Source: Phoma sp. XZ068
Lineage: Eukaryota > Ascomycota > Dothideomycetes > Pleosporales > Didymellaceae
Direction: 5' to 3'
NCBI GenBank assembly: GCA_004835665.1
Contig: ML240445.1
Location: 434,001-498,000 of the forward strand
Length of the DNA stretch: 64,000 bases
Part shown: piece after piece, positions 21,475 to 33,023 of the stretch
Position numbering within the stretch: the stretch's first letter is position 1
Layout of the letters: every line of letters starts with the position of its first letter
Program-made: the position numbers and the translations under genes
The notes under the pieces: generated by a model
What the model saw: the letters and a program-made list of their open reading frames with translations, nothing else
The model's database searches: none
What the model was told of the DNA's origin: nothing

Positions 21475-23138
21475 ATGGTGACCTCTAAGAGGGCGTACAA
21501 CTGGCAAGTCATCAACACTGCTACCCTCATGATGGAGACTAATATTCACAAGGTATATCTCCCTCGTTGCAGCATCCTGCATGGTGCTCTACGGATACGA
21601 TGCATCAGTCTTCAACGCCGTTCAGGGATCTAAGCATTGGGTCGCCTACTTCAATCACCCCAATGCGAATACGATCGGAGCCATCAACACTGCATACACT
21701 GTCGGAGCTGTAGTAGCTGGTTTCTTCATCGGAGGACCTCTTGCTGATTTTGCTGGCCGTCGTGTTGGTATGGCCACTGGATCTGTTCTTGTCATCATCG
21801 CTACCTTCATGCAAACGTTTGCGCCTCGTGGAAACATTGGTGTCTTTATCGCTGGTCGTGTCCTTATCGGTCTGGGTCAAGGTCTTGCACTGAGTAAGTC
21901 ATTCCTCGTCGTGACAAAGAATCATCACTAACTCTCTCTAGCTGCTGGACCTATCTACATCGGTGAACTCGCGCCTCCCGAGATCCGTGGTATGATCATG
22001 TCCTTCTGGCAAATGTTCTATTCTGTTGGTTCCTTCATCGCATACTGGGTCAACTTCGCTTGCTCCAAGCACCCCAAGAAGCTCGGCGAGTGGGACTGGA
22101 AGATGGTTGTCATATTCCAGATCCTCATGCCCATCGTCATCCTCTCCCAGGTCTTCTTCATTCCCGAATCGCCCCGTTGGTACATTCAGAAGAGCAAGAA
22201 CTACGATGCCGCCAAGTCGTCTCTGATGCGTGTTCGCGACACCGAGCAGGAGGTCGATGACGAACTCCTCATCATCCGCGAGGCTATCGAGTTTGAGGCT
22301 GAGGCCATCTCCAGCGGTTACTCTGCTCTCTGGAAGGACAAGTCTGTCCGCAAGCGTATGTACATCGCCATGATCATCAACGCTGGTCAGCAGATTACTG
22401 GACAGGGTACACTGAACTCGTACTCCACAATCATTTACAAGAAGGTCTTCAAGGCTGCCGACACTATCGCTCTCATCAACGCTCTCAACGCTACATTCAG
22501 TATCATCTTCACCCTTAACGCTACATGGACTGTCGACCGCTTCGGTCGCAAGTTCCTGTTCATTGTCGGTGGTATTGGTATGGGTATTTGCATGGTTCTT
22601 GCCGCCACGGTTGAGACTCAGACCCCGACCTTCGATGGTGCTAAGTCGAGGCCTGTTGGTATTTCGATTGTCTTCCTCATGTTCTTGTTCGCCTTCTTCT
22701 GTAAGTCATTGCCTCGTCCAATCCACCTTGAGCCTTTATTAATACATCACAGACAAGCCTTCGTGGGGTGCCACTGTCTGGATCTACACTGCCGAGATTT
22801 TCTCCATGAACGTTCGCGCCCAGGCCGTCGGCATGTGCTCGCAGACCCAGAACGTCGCCAACTCGATCGTCCAGCAATTCTTCCCTCTCTTCCTCCAGAA
22901 CGAGGGTTTCTACGCCTTCTACATGTTTGCCGGTATCAACATCCTGCTGGCTGTCTTCGTTTGGTTCTTCGTTCCCGAGACCAAGCAGGTCAGTCTTGAG
23001 GAGATGGATGCCAAGTTTGGTGGAGCCAACCACGTCGATGGTGGTGCCGAACTTGAGAAGAGGCAGATTGAGCATGAAGAATATACGATCGACCCAGAGC
23101 AGAAGAATTCTACTAGCGGGCAGCGTAGGTTTGTTTAA
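21475..23138 (+). CDS. MFS sugar transporter (sugar porter family)
   Basis: Four exons: 21475-21503, 21553-21893, 21942-22700, 22753-23138; 504 residues. Intron 1 (49 bp) begins with GCAAGT, not GT, and ends CACAAG; this GC-AG splice is the only join that gives the expected RAYNWYISLVAASCMVLYGY start of helix 1. Introns 2 and 3 are GT-AG. Sugar porter marks: GPLADFAGRRVGM after helix 2, PESPRWYI in the central loop, GQQITGQGTLNSYS in helix 7, VDRFGRKF after helix 8 and PETKQVSLEEMD at the end. Twelve membrane segments are expected. It most resembles fungal hexose/lactose-permease-like proton symporters; the substrate cannot be read from sequence. Confidence 0.93.
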
Positions 23139-23548
23139 ACGCCGAATTTTGGCATGCTTCACGATTAGTTATTGGTTGTTGAAATAGTTGAAATAATCCT
23201 CGCCTACGAATGACTTCCGTCAACCAAAGTTGATCAGCTCCAATCGATACTTTCCACCCCTCACAACTATGTTACCAAATATTCATGAACCATTGTTCAA
23301 TATCGACTGAATTTTGTTATTGAGTATAATAGCGGACCCAACCAGCCCCTTTCCATCCCACTACCCCATCCAACTCCACTGAAGTCCTGCACAGCACACC
23401 AACTACACACGACTTTATCCTCCAGCCATCTCGTATTCTTCAGATCCCACTTCAGCTTCACAAGCACTTCATCCAAATCCACTGAGATCTCCGGGCTCAA
23501 CTACAAACCCACAAATACAAAACCTCGACACACTCTACCGCCTCCAAC

Positions 23549-24199
23549 ATGGCCAACTCCAAGTCTTCCAAGAGCATAGAGTGGACGCCTTCTTCAAGGC
23601 AGTACCGAGATGAACGCTCTCCCAACGCGACATCAAACCCCACCACCATCCCAGGGACGAGGAAAAGCATTCCCCTCCCTGAAATCCTCACCAACGGCGA
23701 TACAACTGCTGGTCAAGTCCACTACTACAAGGACAACATCACCAACTACTTCCTGCGTAACCAAAACCCTCACCATCAAAGACAATTCTCCACATGGCAG
23801 GATCTGCGCATCGAAAGATGCGAAACAGAAATAACCCGCCGTATCGATCCCTCGCGCCTGGGCGTACAGGTGCCGCCTGGCTTTAGCCCTCAGCCACCGG
23901 CCATAAAGAATTTGCCTATTGCGACAGAACGTCTTCCTGTTTATCTTAATAGACGGGTGAGGAATCAGCGTGCATGGAAGGAGAAAATGGAGAGGGAAGA
24001 GGGCATACGTAAGGTTCATCCTGATGTGCTCGAGCATCCTGATGTGTTTGAGGAGAGCGAGGAGGGGGAGGATTCGGGGTATGAAAGCGAAAGGAAACCG
24101 AGGGAGAAGGGAATCTGTGTTCGAAAGCAGAATTTGCGGGAGGAAAAGGGTGATGGTTCGCCGTTGGTGGGGAATGGGTCACTGGTGAAATCGCTTTGA
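23549..24199 (+). CDS. Unknown hydrophilic protein, 216 aa
   Basis: Intronless frame with ATG in good context (CCAACATGGCC). The product is hydrophilic, without signal peptide or membrane segment, with a Ser/Pro-rich N-terminus, a middle part rich in Arg (TWQDLRIERCETEITRRID, then LPVYLNRRVRNQRAWKEKME) and a Glu/Asp-rich end. I do not recognise a domain. Codon use and length support a real gene. The gap of 410 bp from the transporter stop holds its promoter, and nothing else is seen there. Confidence 0.65.
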   Translation: MANSKSSKSIEWTPSSRQYRDERSPNATSNPTTIPGTRKSIPLPEILTNGDTTAGQVHYYKDNITNYFLRNQNPHHQRQFSTWQDLRIERCETEITRRIDPSRLGVQVPPGFSPQPPAIKNLPIATERLPVYLNRRVRNQRAWKEKMEREEGIRKVHPDVLEHPDVFEESEEGEDSGYESERKPREKGICVRKQNLREEKGDGSPLVGNGSLVKSL

Positions 24200-24432
24200 A
24201 GCGGGTTCGGGGTGGTTATACCCTGATGTAAAATTGCCGGTGGTGTCCTGTTCGTGCTTATTGTTCGCCTTTATGGCACATGATGGTGACATATTGTGGG
24301 CTTCAGGGTGTACTTTCTAATCTTAACTCACTTTCTCCTTCAAAGTTGTATCCTTTTATAGATTCGTGACCTGGCACAGTATCTCATCTCGAACTATCGT
24401 ATTCTCCAAAGTATTGTACTATTGCAAAAGGC

Positions 24433-26952
24433 TCAATATATAAGGATGCCGAACTTCCTCAAGGTCCCCTTGCCCGTTGTGATCTTCATACCGATTCTGT
24501 ATCTCCTGTCAGTATTTGCATATGAAAAAAGGATGTATACACGTACCGTGCATCGAGGGCATATCCGCCCCAGCCACTTGCAGCCTCAAGCCATGTCTTG
24601 CATTGGTTCAGCTGGTCCTGATGGGCCTCTGGATTACCATCGGCATCGGCTTCTTGCCACATGCAGGCTGCCATCTCGTATCTCGCAACCGGCGCCATCC
24701 AGTCATCCTTCAGAGCGCCCGCAAATGCGCTAGCGTCGTGAACAATAACCTCCTTCTCCAAGATCTCCTTTGCTTCAGCTGTTTGGCCCAGAGTGCGTAG
24801 TATCACGGCGCGGAGCGTAGAAAGGATCGCTTTCTCGTTCAGGTCTTCCTTCGCCCAGTGAGGGTTGGCGGACGATTCGCTCCACTCGAGATTCTCAAGT
24901 GAGTGCTGCAAATGTTCAGGACGCATGCGTTTATAACCGTTCCAGAAGTAAATCATCTCCTCGATAGGCGCAACACCAATTGCGTCGATGAAAGAGCAGT
25001 TCCACTCCTTCGCGCGCGCCTCCCATCTCGATATCTTGCGGTGGACAAAAGTGTCGAAAGGTAGTTGGCGACCCATGAACTTCTTCTTACCAATGTTAGG
25101 GATGACCTGCTTGAAGTATTCGTTCGCTTGGTCCGCATACGCCTGCGCGGCTTTCGGGTCCGTGACCTTTGCTCGTCGGTATAGCTGGACATATGACGCT
25201 CCGCAAATGTAGTGGTATAGTCCATGACTCCAGTTGTTGAGCGTAATGCAGGTTTGGAAGGCGGAGCTGGTATGCACGTAGTCGTGCACGTACATCGAGT
25301 CAAGAGAGCGTTCGAACCAGCTCAAAGCCTCAAGCTGTTTGAAGGGTGACTTGCCCATGTCCTCCATGAACTGAACAGATCGCTCCAACTCTTTTTCCCT
25401 TGCCATCATGCGAGCCTCCTCAAGTAGCCACATATGACTCTTAGGGTACCTCCTCCTCATCTCTGCCATCAATGCCTTGCATCTTCGCTCTGGGTAGGAA
25501 CCCTCGCCGGTCTGTGGGATAATGTCGCAGAAGCCAACGAAACCGTTGAAGTAGCCCATCAGAACGACGCCGGCCATGGCTCCATGGATGTTGTTAAATT
25601 TGGTTGCCTGCCAAAGCATTCGAAGACCACGATCTTTGTCTCCCTTGAAGCCAATAACCTTGAGCACAGATGCAAAGGCCGGCGGCACCATCGACACAAT
25701 CAACAGCAGAATGCCAAAGCAAAAGCTGGCTCCAGAGATGATAAACTCATCTATGGGATGGTCGGTGAAATCTGATACACTGGCTATCCCGTTGTCGTCC
25801 TTCAAGACGAGGTTCTCAAACTCGGCGATCGGGTCTGGGACGGAAGTATCTTGTGGATTGCCGGTAGGCAGATCTGGTGCGGTACTGGCGTTGACATCCA
25901 CTGATTTCTGCTCATTATCCAATACAACAGACCCACCTTGAACGGGTAGTTTAAGATGACCCTCATATTCTAGTGGAGTTTTGGCGCCTCGCTCTTGCGC
26001 AGCATCGACAAAGTCAAAATCGTCGTCACTGTCCCCGTTGTTATTCTTCACATCCACCGATGTGGGCTGTGTCCCAGTTTCCTTCACGCTCGTGGCCGAG
26101 GGATCCGCAGACTTGCGGAGCGAGGATGTCTTGGACGGTGTCTTCTTGAGCGTGCTGCCGCCGAAAGACCGAAGTGATGCTGGTTTCGAAGTTGCGCGGG
26201 AGGTCGTAACAGAGTTCAAACTACTTGAGCTCGTTTCACGCAAGAATTTTCGTTCTGCCTCCATAATCCCTTCTAAAGTAATGTATGCCTTTCGTAGCTT
26301 ATAGAAGCTTTTGAGCGCTTCGGTCAAGCTTTCGTTCAACACGCCGACGACAGCGCTCATCAACTGTGCTTCTGCTTGACATACTGCGTATTCGGTTCCA
26401 GGCGGGTAGATGTTTGATCGAAACGAGTTTGTGTCTTTGGCGACTCGTCGCTGGCTCTCGTATGCGCCGCTCTCTGCATTATAAAGCATGTCGTTGGCTG
26501 CATCTGTCAGTACTAGAGCAGTGTAGTCTCATAGGTCTGAGGTTCAGACCTTCACGCATAACTTCTTGCTCGAATCCCAAGGTCGCTCGCATGAACATGC
26601 AGACACCGACTCCCAGCTATATATTTGTGAGCTTCCCTGCTCGCCCGTAGGCAGTTCTTGTGGTTGGTGCACACCTGGTGGAATGGCGAATGACCCTTTC
26701 GAAGATTCTCTTCTGCACTGTCGATGTCATCGGCCATGATGTGGCTGACAGCTGCTCGCGTGCCATCAGTTTGGGATTAGGGTCTCAGATTGCGGTACTC
26801 GTACAGCTCATAGCATCCTGGACTGTCTCACATCAGTGTCTTTCAGTCAAATGAATTGCACCATACGCACTCTGAGCAAGCTCATCAATCGCGGTCAAGC
26901 TTTTGGTATGGGCGGGGGCTTTGCCCTTGCCACCAAGCCAGCCTAAAACCAT
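24433..26952 (-). CDS. IML2: Iml2-like mitochondrial outer membrane protein (DUF3808)
   Basis: Six exons: 26952-26871, 26822-26805, 26751-26675, 26616-26550, 26503-24547, 24496-24433; 754 residues. Exon 2 is only 18 nt. The joins restore the family order: MVLGWLGGKGKAP, a DDIDSAEENLRKGHSPFH helix, GVCMFMRATLGFEQEVMRE, MLYNAESGAYESQRR, then a large TPR-like domain (ELVLKDDNG onward) and the ending LDARIGMKITTGKG. DUF3808/Iml2 proteins carry TPR repeats; yeast Iml2 helps clear inclusion bodies and acts at mitochondria and lipid droplets. A Ser/Thr/Lys-rich linker (about residues 130-230) is likely disordered. Head-to-head with SEM1, 532 bp apart. Confidence 0.9.
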
Positions 26953-27484
26953 AATGGATGCCTGTTCTGTGAACGCAGATGCTATAGAGAAGTGAGGCAC
27001 CAAACGGTAGCAAGAGGACAAGAGCAGAAAAGGGAGCGGAGGTAAGAGCAAATAATTATATTCAAAACTCCGGTCAAGGCGGAGCGGGCCTAGAGATAGC
27101 GAGCTCCAACCGTAATGCACGCATGGAGAATAGCGGAGCTGACGGACGATGATGACGAAATCCCGCGGCGGCTCAAATTTCGAGCGAAAGCGAGGATGCG
27201 AGTGCGAGGGCACGCTGGCAACAAGGGTCCCACTGACAATAAGACAATATACAATCGTCAAAGCCAAGCTCTGGTAATGCTTGTAAAGATCGGCGTAGAC
27301 TGCAGGGACGATGGGTAACCCCACGTGCACGTGACTGTGGTGTTGCGGCTCCAGCGACCGCCGGCGCCGCATCGATAGCTCGTGAAACAACATCGCCATC
27401 TCACAAGCACGACGAACCGGCATAACCATCTTCACCCACAACCACCACCAAACCGTACCTTCCACCCCAAATATTACCCCAAAG

Positions 27485-27867
27485 ATGTCTGGCGCCGCAC
27501 AAGGAGGAGCTTCCACAACAAAAGCCGTCAGCGACGCACCGAACGGCCAAGCGGCCGCCAACTCCGCAAAGCCCGCCCCTCAGCTTGAGGAAGATGACGA
27601 GTTCGAGGACTTTCCCGTCGAGGGTACGCACCACTGAGAGCGGTAGCACGAAGGAAAGCTTGAGCTGACATCAAGCGTAGACTGGGGCGAGGAGGAGACA
27701 CAGACCCACGGCGACAAGACACATCTGTGGGAGGAGAGCTGGGACGATGATGACACGACTGAGGACTTCGCTAACCAGCTGAGGTGAGTGACAGACGTGG
27801 ACGGGATGGAGGCTACGAGGCAAGGGCTAATAGCGGCAGGGATGAGCTGAAGAAGCTGGGCAAATGA
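27485..27867 (+). CDS. SEM1: 26S proteasome / TREX-2 subunit Sem1 (Dss1)
   Basis: Three exons: 27485-27623, 27681-27783, 27840-27867, with introns of 57 and 56 bp; 89 residues. After an Ala-rich N-terminus the product shows the defining acidic blocks EDDEFEDFPVEDWGEEE and HLWEESWDDDDTTEDFANQL, then a short helix RDELKKLGK. Sem1/Dss1 is an intrinsically disordered acidic peptide that stabilises the proteasome lid and also joins TREX-2 mRNA export and, in some eukaryotes, recombination complexes. Converges with PGK1 (265 bp between stops). Confidence 0.96.
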
Positions 27868-28132
27868 AGCATCTAGCTCCGATTCGAGACGGACGATAGG
27901 CTATGCAACGAGCGCGCGAAGCTTTGGGCGAAAGATGCTATAGAACACCAAAGATCATCACGACGCAGAATGCGTCTGTAGCATTACGAGCATCACGATC
28001 ATAGAGCACGATTAAGAAGTCGACGGCAGACAATCAAGCTGTCTTGAGATGGAAATGAATTAAACTACATCAGTCATAATTTCGGAGATATACCTTCCGT
28101 TTTTGAGCCGTGGTCACCCTGCAGCAAGTGGT

Positions 28133-29497
28133 TTACTTACTTGACAGAGCAGACACACCGGGCAGGTCCTTGCCCTCGAGCAGCTCGAGTGACGCACCAC
28201 CACCTGTCGAAACGTGAGAGAGCTTGTCCTCTACGCCGTACTTGGCGGCAACTGTTGCTGTATCACCTCCACCGATGATGACAATCTTGCCGCTCTGTGC
28301 AGCATCGACAGCGGCGTCGAGTGTGGCCTTTGTGCCGGTAGCGAACTTGTCGAACTCAAAGACACCGGCGGGGCCGTTCCAGAGGATGGTCTGGGCCTCA
28401 CCAATGGCCTCCTTGTAGAGCTTGATCGACTTCTCACCGCAGTCAAGACCCATCCAGCCATCGGGAATGCCATCCTTGTCCTCAGCGTACCCTACTTCGG
28501 CGTCCTTGGAGAACTTGTCGGCGGTGATGTAGTCAACGGGGAGAACAATCTTGACGTTGTTCTTCTTGGCCTTCTCGACAAGGTCCTTGACAGTCTTGCT
28601 GCCGGCCTCGTCAAACAGGGAGTCACCAATCTTGACGCCCTCAAGGGTCTTCTTGAATGTGAAAGACATGCCACCGCAGATGATCAGGCTGTCGACCTTG
28701 CCAAGGAGGTTGTCAATGAGCTGGATCTTGTCGGAGACCTTAGCGCCACCGAGAATGGCGAGGAAGGGCCTCTTGGGCTCCTCGAGCGCCTTAGCGAAGT
28801 AGTCGAGCTCCTTCTTGACGAGGAAGCCAGAGGCCTTCTGGGGCAGGTCGACACCAACCATGGAGCTGTGGGCACGGTGGGCGGTACCGAAAGCGTCGTC
28901 TGAGTACAGTTAGTACGGCAAACTCAACGTCAAAGGCAGCAGCACTCACTGATGTAGACATCACCAAGAGCAGTCAATCCCTTGCGGAACTCATCAACCT
29001 TGGCCTTGTCAACCTTCTGCTTCTTGCCGGCGTCATCCTTGAAGCTGCCCTCCTCCTCGGCGTGGAAGCGCAGGTTCTCGAGCAGGATAACCTGTCCATC
29101 CTTGGCGCTGTTCACGGTCTCCTCGACCTGCTTGCCGACGCAGTCGTCTGTGAAAGTCACGCTCTTGCCGAGCAACTTCTCGAGCTCGGAAACAACCGGC
29201 TTGAGACTGTACTTCGGGTTCGGCTTGCCATCCGGGCGGCCGAGGTGAGACATGAGGACGACGGCCTTAGCTCCGTTCTCGACGGCATACTTGATGGTGG
29301 GGAGAGCACCGACAATGCGCTGGTTGTTGGTGATGTTCTTGTCGGAGTCGAGGGGGACGTTGAAGTCGACCTGCATAGCTGGTCGTTAATCACCGATCAA
29401 GCATTAACCAATGGATCTAGTAGTAACATACGCGGATCAAGACGCGCTTGCCCTTGAGGTCGACATCGCCAATGGAGAGCTTGTTGGAGAGAGACAT
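28133..29497 (-). CDS. PGK1: Phosphoglycerate kinase
   Basis: Three exons: 29497-29432, 29370-28950, 28899-28133, with introns of 61 and 50 bp; 417 residues, the standard length. Signatures: MSLSNKLSIGDVDLKGKRVL, VDFNVPLD, HLGRPDG, LLENLRFHAEEEG, the hinge NDAFGTAHRAHSSMVG, ILGGAKVSDKI and GGGDTATVAAKYG with the closing ALSSK. It moves phosphate from 1,3-bisphosphoglycerate to ADP in glycolysis and back in gluconeogenesis, in the cytosol. The intron 2 junction falls inside the NDAF codons. Codon choice is strongly C-ending, as expected for a highly expressed gene. Confidence 0.98.
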
Positions 29498-30114
29498 GGT
29501 TGTGGTGTGAGTACTAGAGTGGCAGCGGGGTCAGCTCAGCTGTTGTATAGCTTCAAGATTTCGATTGAACAAGCAAAGGTGCGCAATAATAGCTTGCAAA
29601 GACCAAAGAACAGATGATGACTTACGTTTTGACAGGTAGAGTGTAAGGATCTCAATGCGCGGGCGCAGGCTGAGTATTTGTTGTTGAGCGCCGCGAATGC
29701 ACGACCCCTCTGAAAGCTTTAGTGACGTTTTGAGTGGGGTGATTGCTAGTGAGGGGCACTCTGAGATTGCTACGAAACCGGCGAGTAGCTTGGCCAAAAC
29801 ACCACTCCCGCGGCCGAGAAGTTGTGCTTTTCTGCTCATCACCTGTGAACATTATGGCCTGGGCCATGTGGGCCGAGGTGAGGCTCTGCGCTGTCTCCGT
29901 CGTCGAATTATGAACGCCGGGTGCTGCCGCAACCAGGTCCCCCGGATTAGTCGACTACATTGAAACACCACCACCGCGGACAAAAGTGTAATCCACGAAG
30001 TTTATGCGTTCTATAGAAGAGTAGGAGCACTGGCCAATAGCCATGACTTGATTAATCCATGACGAATCATCAGACAGCTTGTCGAGCACCTCTATGACCC
30101 TACATACAGCCCAC
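29498..30114. other. Intergenic region upstream of PGK1
   Basis: No gene seen. This is the PGK1 promoter and leader on the minus strand, and the 3' flank of the small paralogue that ends at 30115. No element was identified with confidence. Confidence 0.5.
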
Positions 30115-30465
30115 CTACCCAACTACAAGTCCAGCTCTCGGAGCATTAGCACTAACATGCACCAACACCAGCCCCCACAAGTTCTCCAACGCACCAACAA
30201 ACCCCTCGCTACTCTGTCCAGCGAAAAGGCTCTCATTGCTAGAGTCACGGTACGCAATGGCTTGCGCGACAAAGGCGTCGCCGTCTTTCGAAAACCAGAT
30301 GCTGTACTTTGAACAATTTTCGTTCCCCGAGGAGTAGAATGCTTCAATCTGAGCTGTGAGAAGTTAGCGAGAGGATGAGTGCAAGGCGAAAGAGAGGAGA
30401 ATACAAAGAACCATGTCCTTAAGACGATACACGCTATCAATATCGGTACGCGGCATACCGTCCAT
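30115..30465 (-). CDS. Small unknown protein, tandem paralogue A (99 aa)
   Basis: Two exons: 30465-30405 and 30353-30115, joined across a 51-bp intron (donor GTATTC, branch CTAAC, acceptor CAG). The product begins MDGMPRTDIDSVYRLKDMVL and later has the ESLFAGQSSEGFVGALENLW helix. No known domain, no signal peptide. It is the clear paralogue of the next gene upstream: RLKDMVLSQIEAF aligns with NLKSMIISQLQGL, and SSEGFVGALENLW with SSAKGLLDALEEMW. The intron sits in the same codon (T|CN, a serine) in both. The second exon lies out of the longest open frame and is easily missed. Function unknown; a small helical protein. Confidence 0.7.
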
Positions 30466-30656
30466 CTTTCTGTGTGAAGTGAAATGATCAAGGTTGAACC
30501 TCCTTCGTTACCATCTCTAAGCCTCCATGACGAACGACTTCTTAATATGAACACCTGATTGATTGCTTGTATCAACTGACCGCCAAACAGCTTGCCCACC
30601 CAACGCCCCCTAACCACTTAAACACCACGTACACACATCACAAGACCTCACTCCTT

Positions 30657-31066
30657 CTAAAACCTCTGGACCACCTCCCCATGATCCCCCTCAACAACCT
30701 CCATCCACTTCCCCACAGCCTTCAAACACGCCCTCCACATCTCCTCCAGCGCATCCAACAACCCCTTCGCGCTACTGTACTTGCCTAGCCGCTCAAACAG
30801 CTCCCCGTTCTTCGTGTACGCGACAGCCACGACGACAAACTGCACGTCTTGGATGTAGGTCTGCACGTCGAAGGAGGTGTACTCTGGGTGGTGTGAACAG
30901 AGGCCTTGAAGCTGGGCTGTTTGAGAAATTGTTAGGTAGGAATTTGGAGGATGGGATGGGTAGGCGCACATATGATCATTGATTTGAGGTTGTGGGCGGC
31001 GCTTATGTGGTCGCGAGGGAGGCCGAGGATGTCGCTGCGGATCTGGGCGAGGGTTTGGTCAGACAT
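30657..31066 (-). CDS. Small unknown protein, tandem paralogue B (118 aa)
   Basis: Two exons: 31066-30970 and 30916-30657, joined across a 53-bp intron (GTGCGC...CAG) at the same place and phase as in paralogue A. The product begins MSDQTLAQIRSDILGLPRDH, then HNLKSMIISQLQGL, then a VQFVVVAVAYTKNGELFERL strand-helix segment and the KGLLDALEEMWRACLKAVGK helix. It is longer than A at the C-terminus (ends VVQRF). No domain recognised. The two genes lie 191 bp apart in the same orientation, so a tandem duplication is likely, followed by strong divergence. Confidence 0.72.
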
Positions 31067-31492
31067 GTTGCTTGGGTGGAGACTGTGTGTCTGTCTTGCG
31101 GTTCAAAGCAGGCGTCAACATGGAGTACATATTGTTGGTAGCAGTGAGAGCAAGCCGCGTGATGTTTGGATACAGCAAGCGATTGACAGGATAGTTGTGG
31201 CCATCCGCATGATTGTTCGAACTCTTGTCACCCTACTCAATAATCATCTAGGGGTAGAATATGATTGCGATCTAACAACGAAGGACCTAGGAACATTCAA
31301 GCAAGCTCCTCCAAGAGCACATAACAAAACGCCGAAAGATGCCATCAACGCCAAACCGTTTTTACGCAACCAATCCTATGCAGAAGCGCTCAGAGCAGAA
31401 GTTCAGGGGTATTTCACGATGCCGCGACCACGACCCGACCGTATGCAGACCAAGGATACATATAAAAGGAAGTCTTTCCATCTAGGAAACGT

Positions 31493-32511
31493 TTACGCCT
31501 CCTCGGCGGAGTTGGTCAGGGACAGGTAGGCCGTCCAGGCAATACCGACGGTGGAAACAAAAGGCTAGAGAACTGTCAGCGAGGTCTGAGGAGAAAGAAT
31601 TAGGGACGTACAATCTGGAACTGAATAGGCATGACCCTGAAGTTGATAATCTGCACGGTCGGCCAGATCAAGAAGTTGGCTTTCAGCGCAGGGACGTAGA
31701 CGTCCTGGAACTTGCGCTGCACAGCACGCTTTCCACCGCCCTCGGCAATAGTCATGTATGTGAAGAAGGCGGCAAGACCAGCCGGCGCAAAGAGGAATTG
31801 ATCAAAGGCAACACGTTTCAGCGCGGGTACCCACGCACTGCCGATCTTTGTAATGGGGAAGGTCCTCGAGAGGAAACCGAACCAGCGGTGCTGAATGGGC
31901 GACATGAGGAAACCGTAGGACATGAAGCGGATTGTGCGCTCGAAGTCGAAGGGAGGCGGCAGCTTCTTCGAGTCGGGGATGATGTCGTGGTCAGGCCACG
32001 GGTTGCGGCGGTCGAGGTCGTGGATCTCGATTGCGAGGAAGTCGTCTTTGCCGGCGCCGCCCTTGCGGTTTGCGCGCTCGCGGACGGCAGTCAGCGTCTG
32101 GGCCACTGTATCTGCAATGCCACCAAGTATCTATCGGACTATCAGCGTTTGTCCAATGGTATCTGGGTTGTGTGCGATAAAGGGTGTGTTCGCGGGCATG
32201 GGTGCGACGGGGACACGTACGGCGTTGGTGATCATGGTGGTGAGGACCGGGCGCTGGCCATAGTAGCTGTTGTACTTGCGCGCAATGAGTGAGACAGCCA
32301 TGATCTGGAAGAGGAAGACGGTTGTGTGCAAGAGCGGCTGCGGGCGATGATATTAGCTGGTGCGACGAGTGATAAAGCAAGAGCGCGCGGACAGTGTGCG
32401 GGACGACAGCGAAAGCGCGCAAGCAATGCGGAAGGGGCGGCTGCTCACTATCTTTCCGTAGATCCAGCGGCTGTTCAGATGGTAGAGCAGTCTGCGTGTG
32501 GCTTCAGGCAT
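31493..32511 (-). CDS. Mpv17/PMP22 family membrane protein
   Basis: Four exons: 32511-32449, 32337-32221, 32130-31612, 31564-31493; introns of 111, 90 and 47 bp; 256 residues. Family marks: ILGGIADTVAQTLT early in the third exon, a charged loop, then FMSYGFLMSPIQHRWFGFL, KRVAFDQFLFAPAGLAAFF, and the ending LKANFLIWPTVQIINFRVMP plus TVGIAWTAYLSLTNSAEEA. These are the four membrane segments of Mpv17/Sym1/Pxmp2 proteins, which form channels or act in the mitochondrial inner or peroxisomal membrane. Longer than yeast Sym1 because of an N-terminal extension and a loop of about 45 residues after the second segment, so it may be the fungal Woronin-sorting-like branch; this is inference. Confidence 0.9.
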
Positions 32512-33023
32512 GGTCGCGGTCGTGCTGAGCAGCAAATGCTAGGCAATTCCCTTTTCAAATGACGTCCTTGAGACGCACGGTTATCGCTTCCGGGTGGGTC
32601 CAGTGATCCACCGCCTTGTGTCAGTCGTGGCTTCTAGCGCAGCGTGCGACGGGCGTGCGAGGACGTTGCTGTGTGGCGCTGGGTGCGATGTCTTCGCTAT
32701 GTACTATGTACGGGGTCGTGTTAAAGTCAGGGTCCTGCAGATGCGTGACTGCGGTCAGGCGTCGGGTGGGGAACCTGGTGAATGAAGGCCTTCGCCTCCA
32801 ATGCGGAGGTGCAAGCTAGGCGGCCCGCGCCTATCCCCGACGAATCAAGCCCGAGGAAGCCGATCTGGTAGTTTCGGCATCATGCAAGATATGTGTCTGC
32901 TTGAAACATGTTCTACTCCGAGGAGCATGTTATTATGCACAGTAATTGTTCGAGGCTGCTTGAACTCCATGCTGAACTTCTTAAATCAGCATAGTATACG
33001 CAGATCTATGTCAATCTCGCCAT
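32512..33023. other. Intergenic region, no gene seen
   Basis: It contains the promoter of the Mpv17-like gene on the minus strand and the 3' flank of the monooxygenase gene. Only short overlapping frames are present. Confidence 0.5.
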
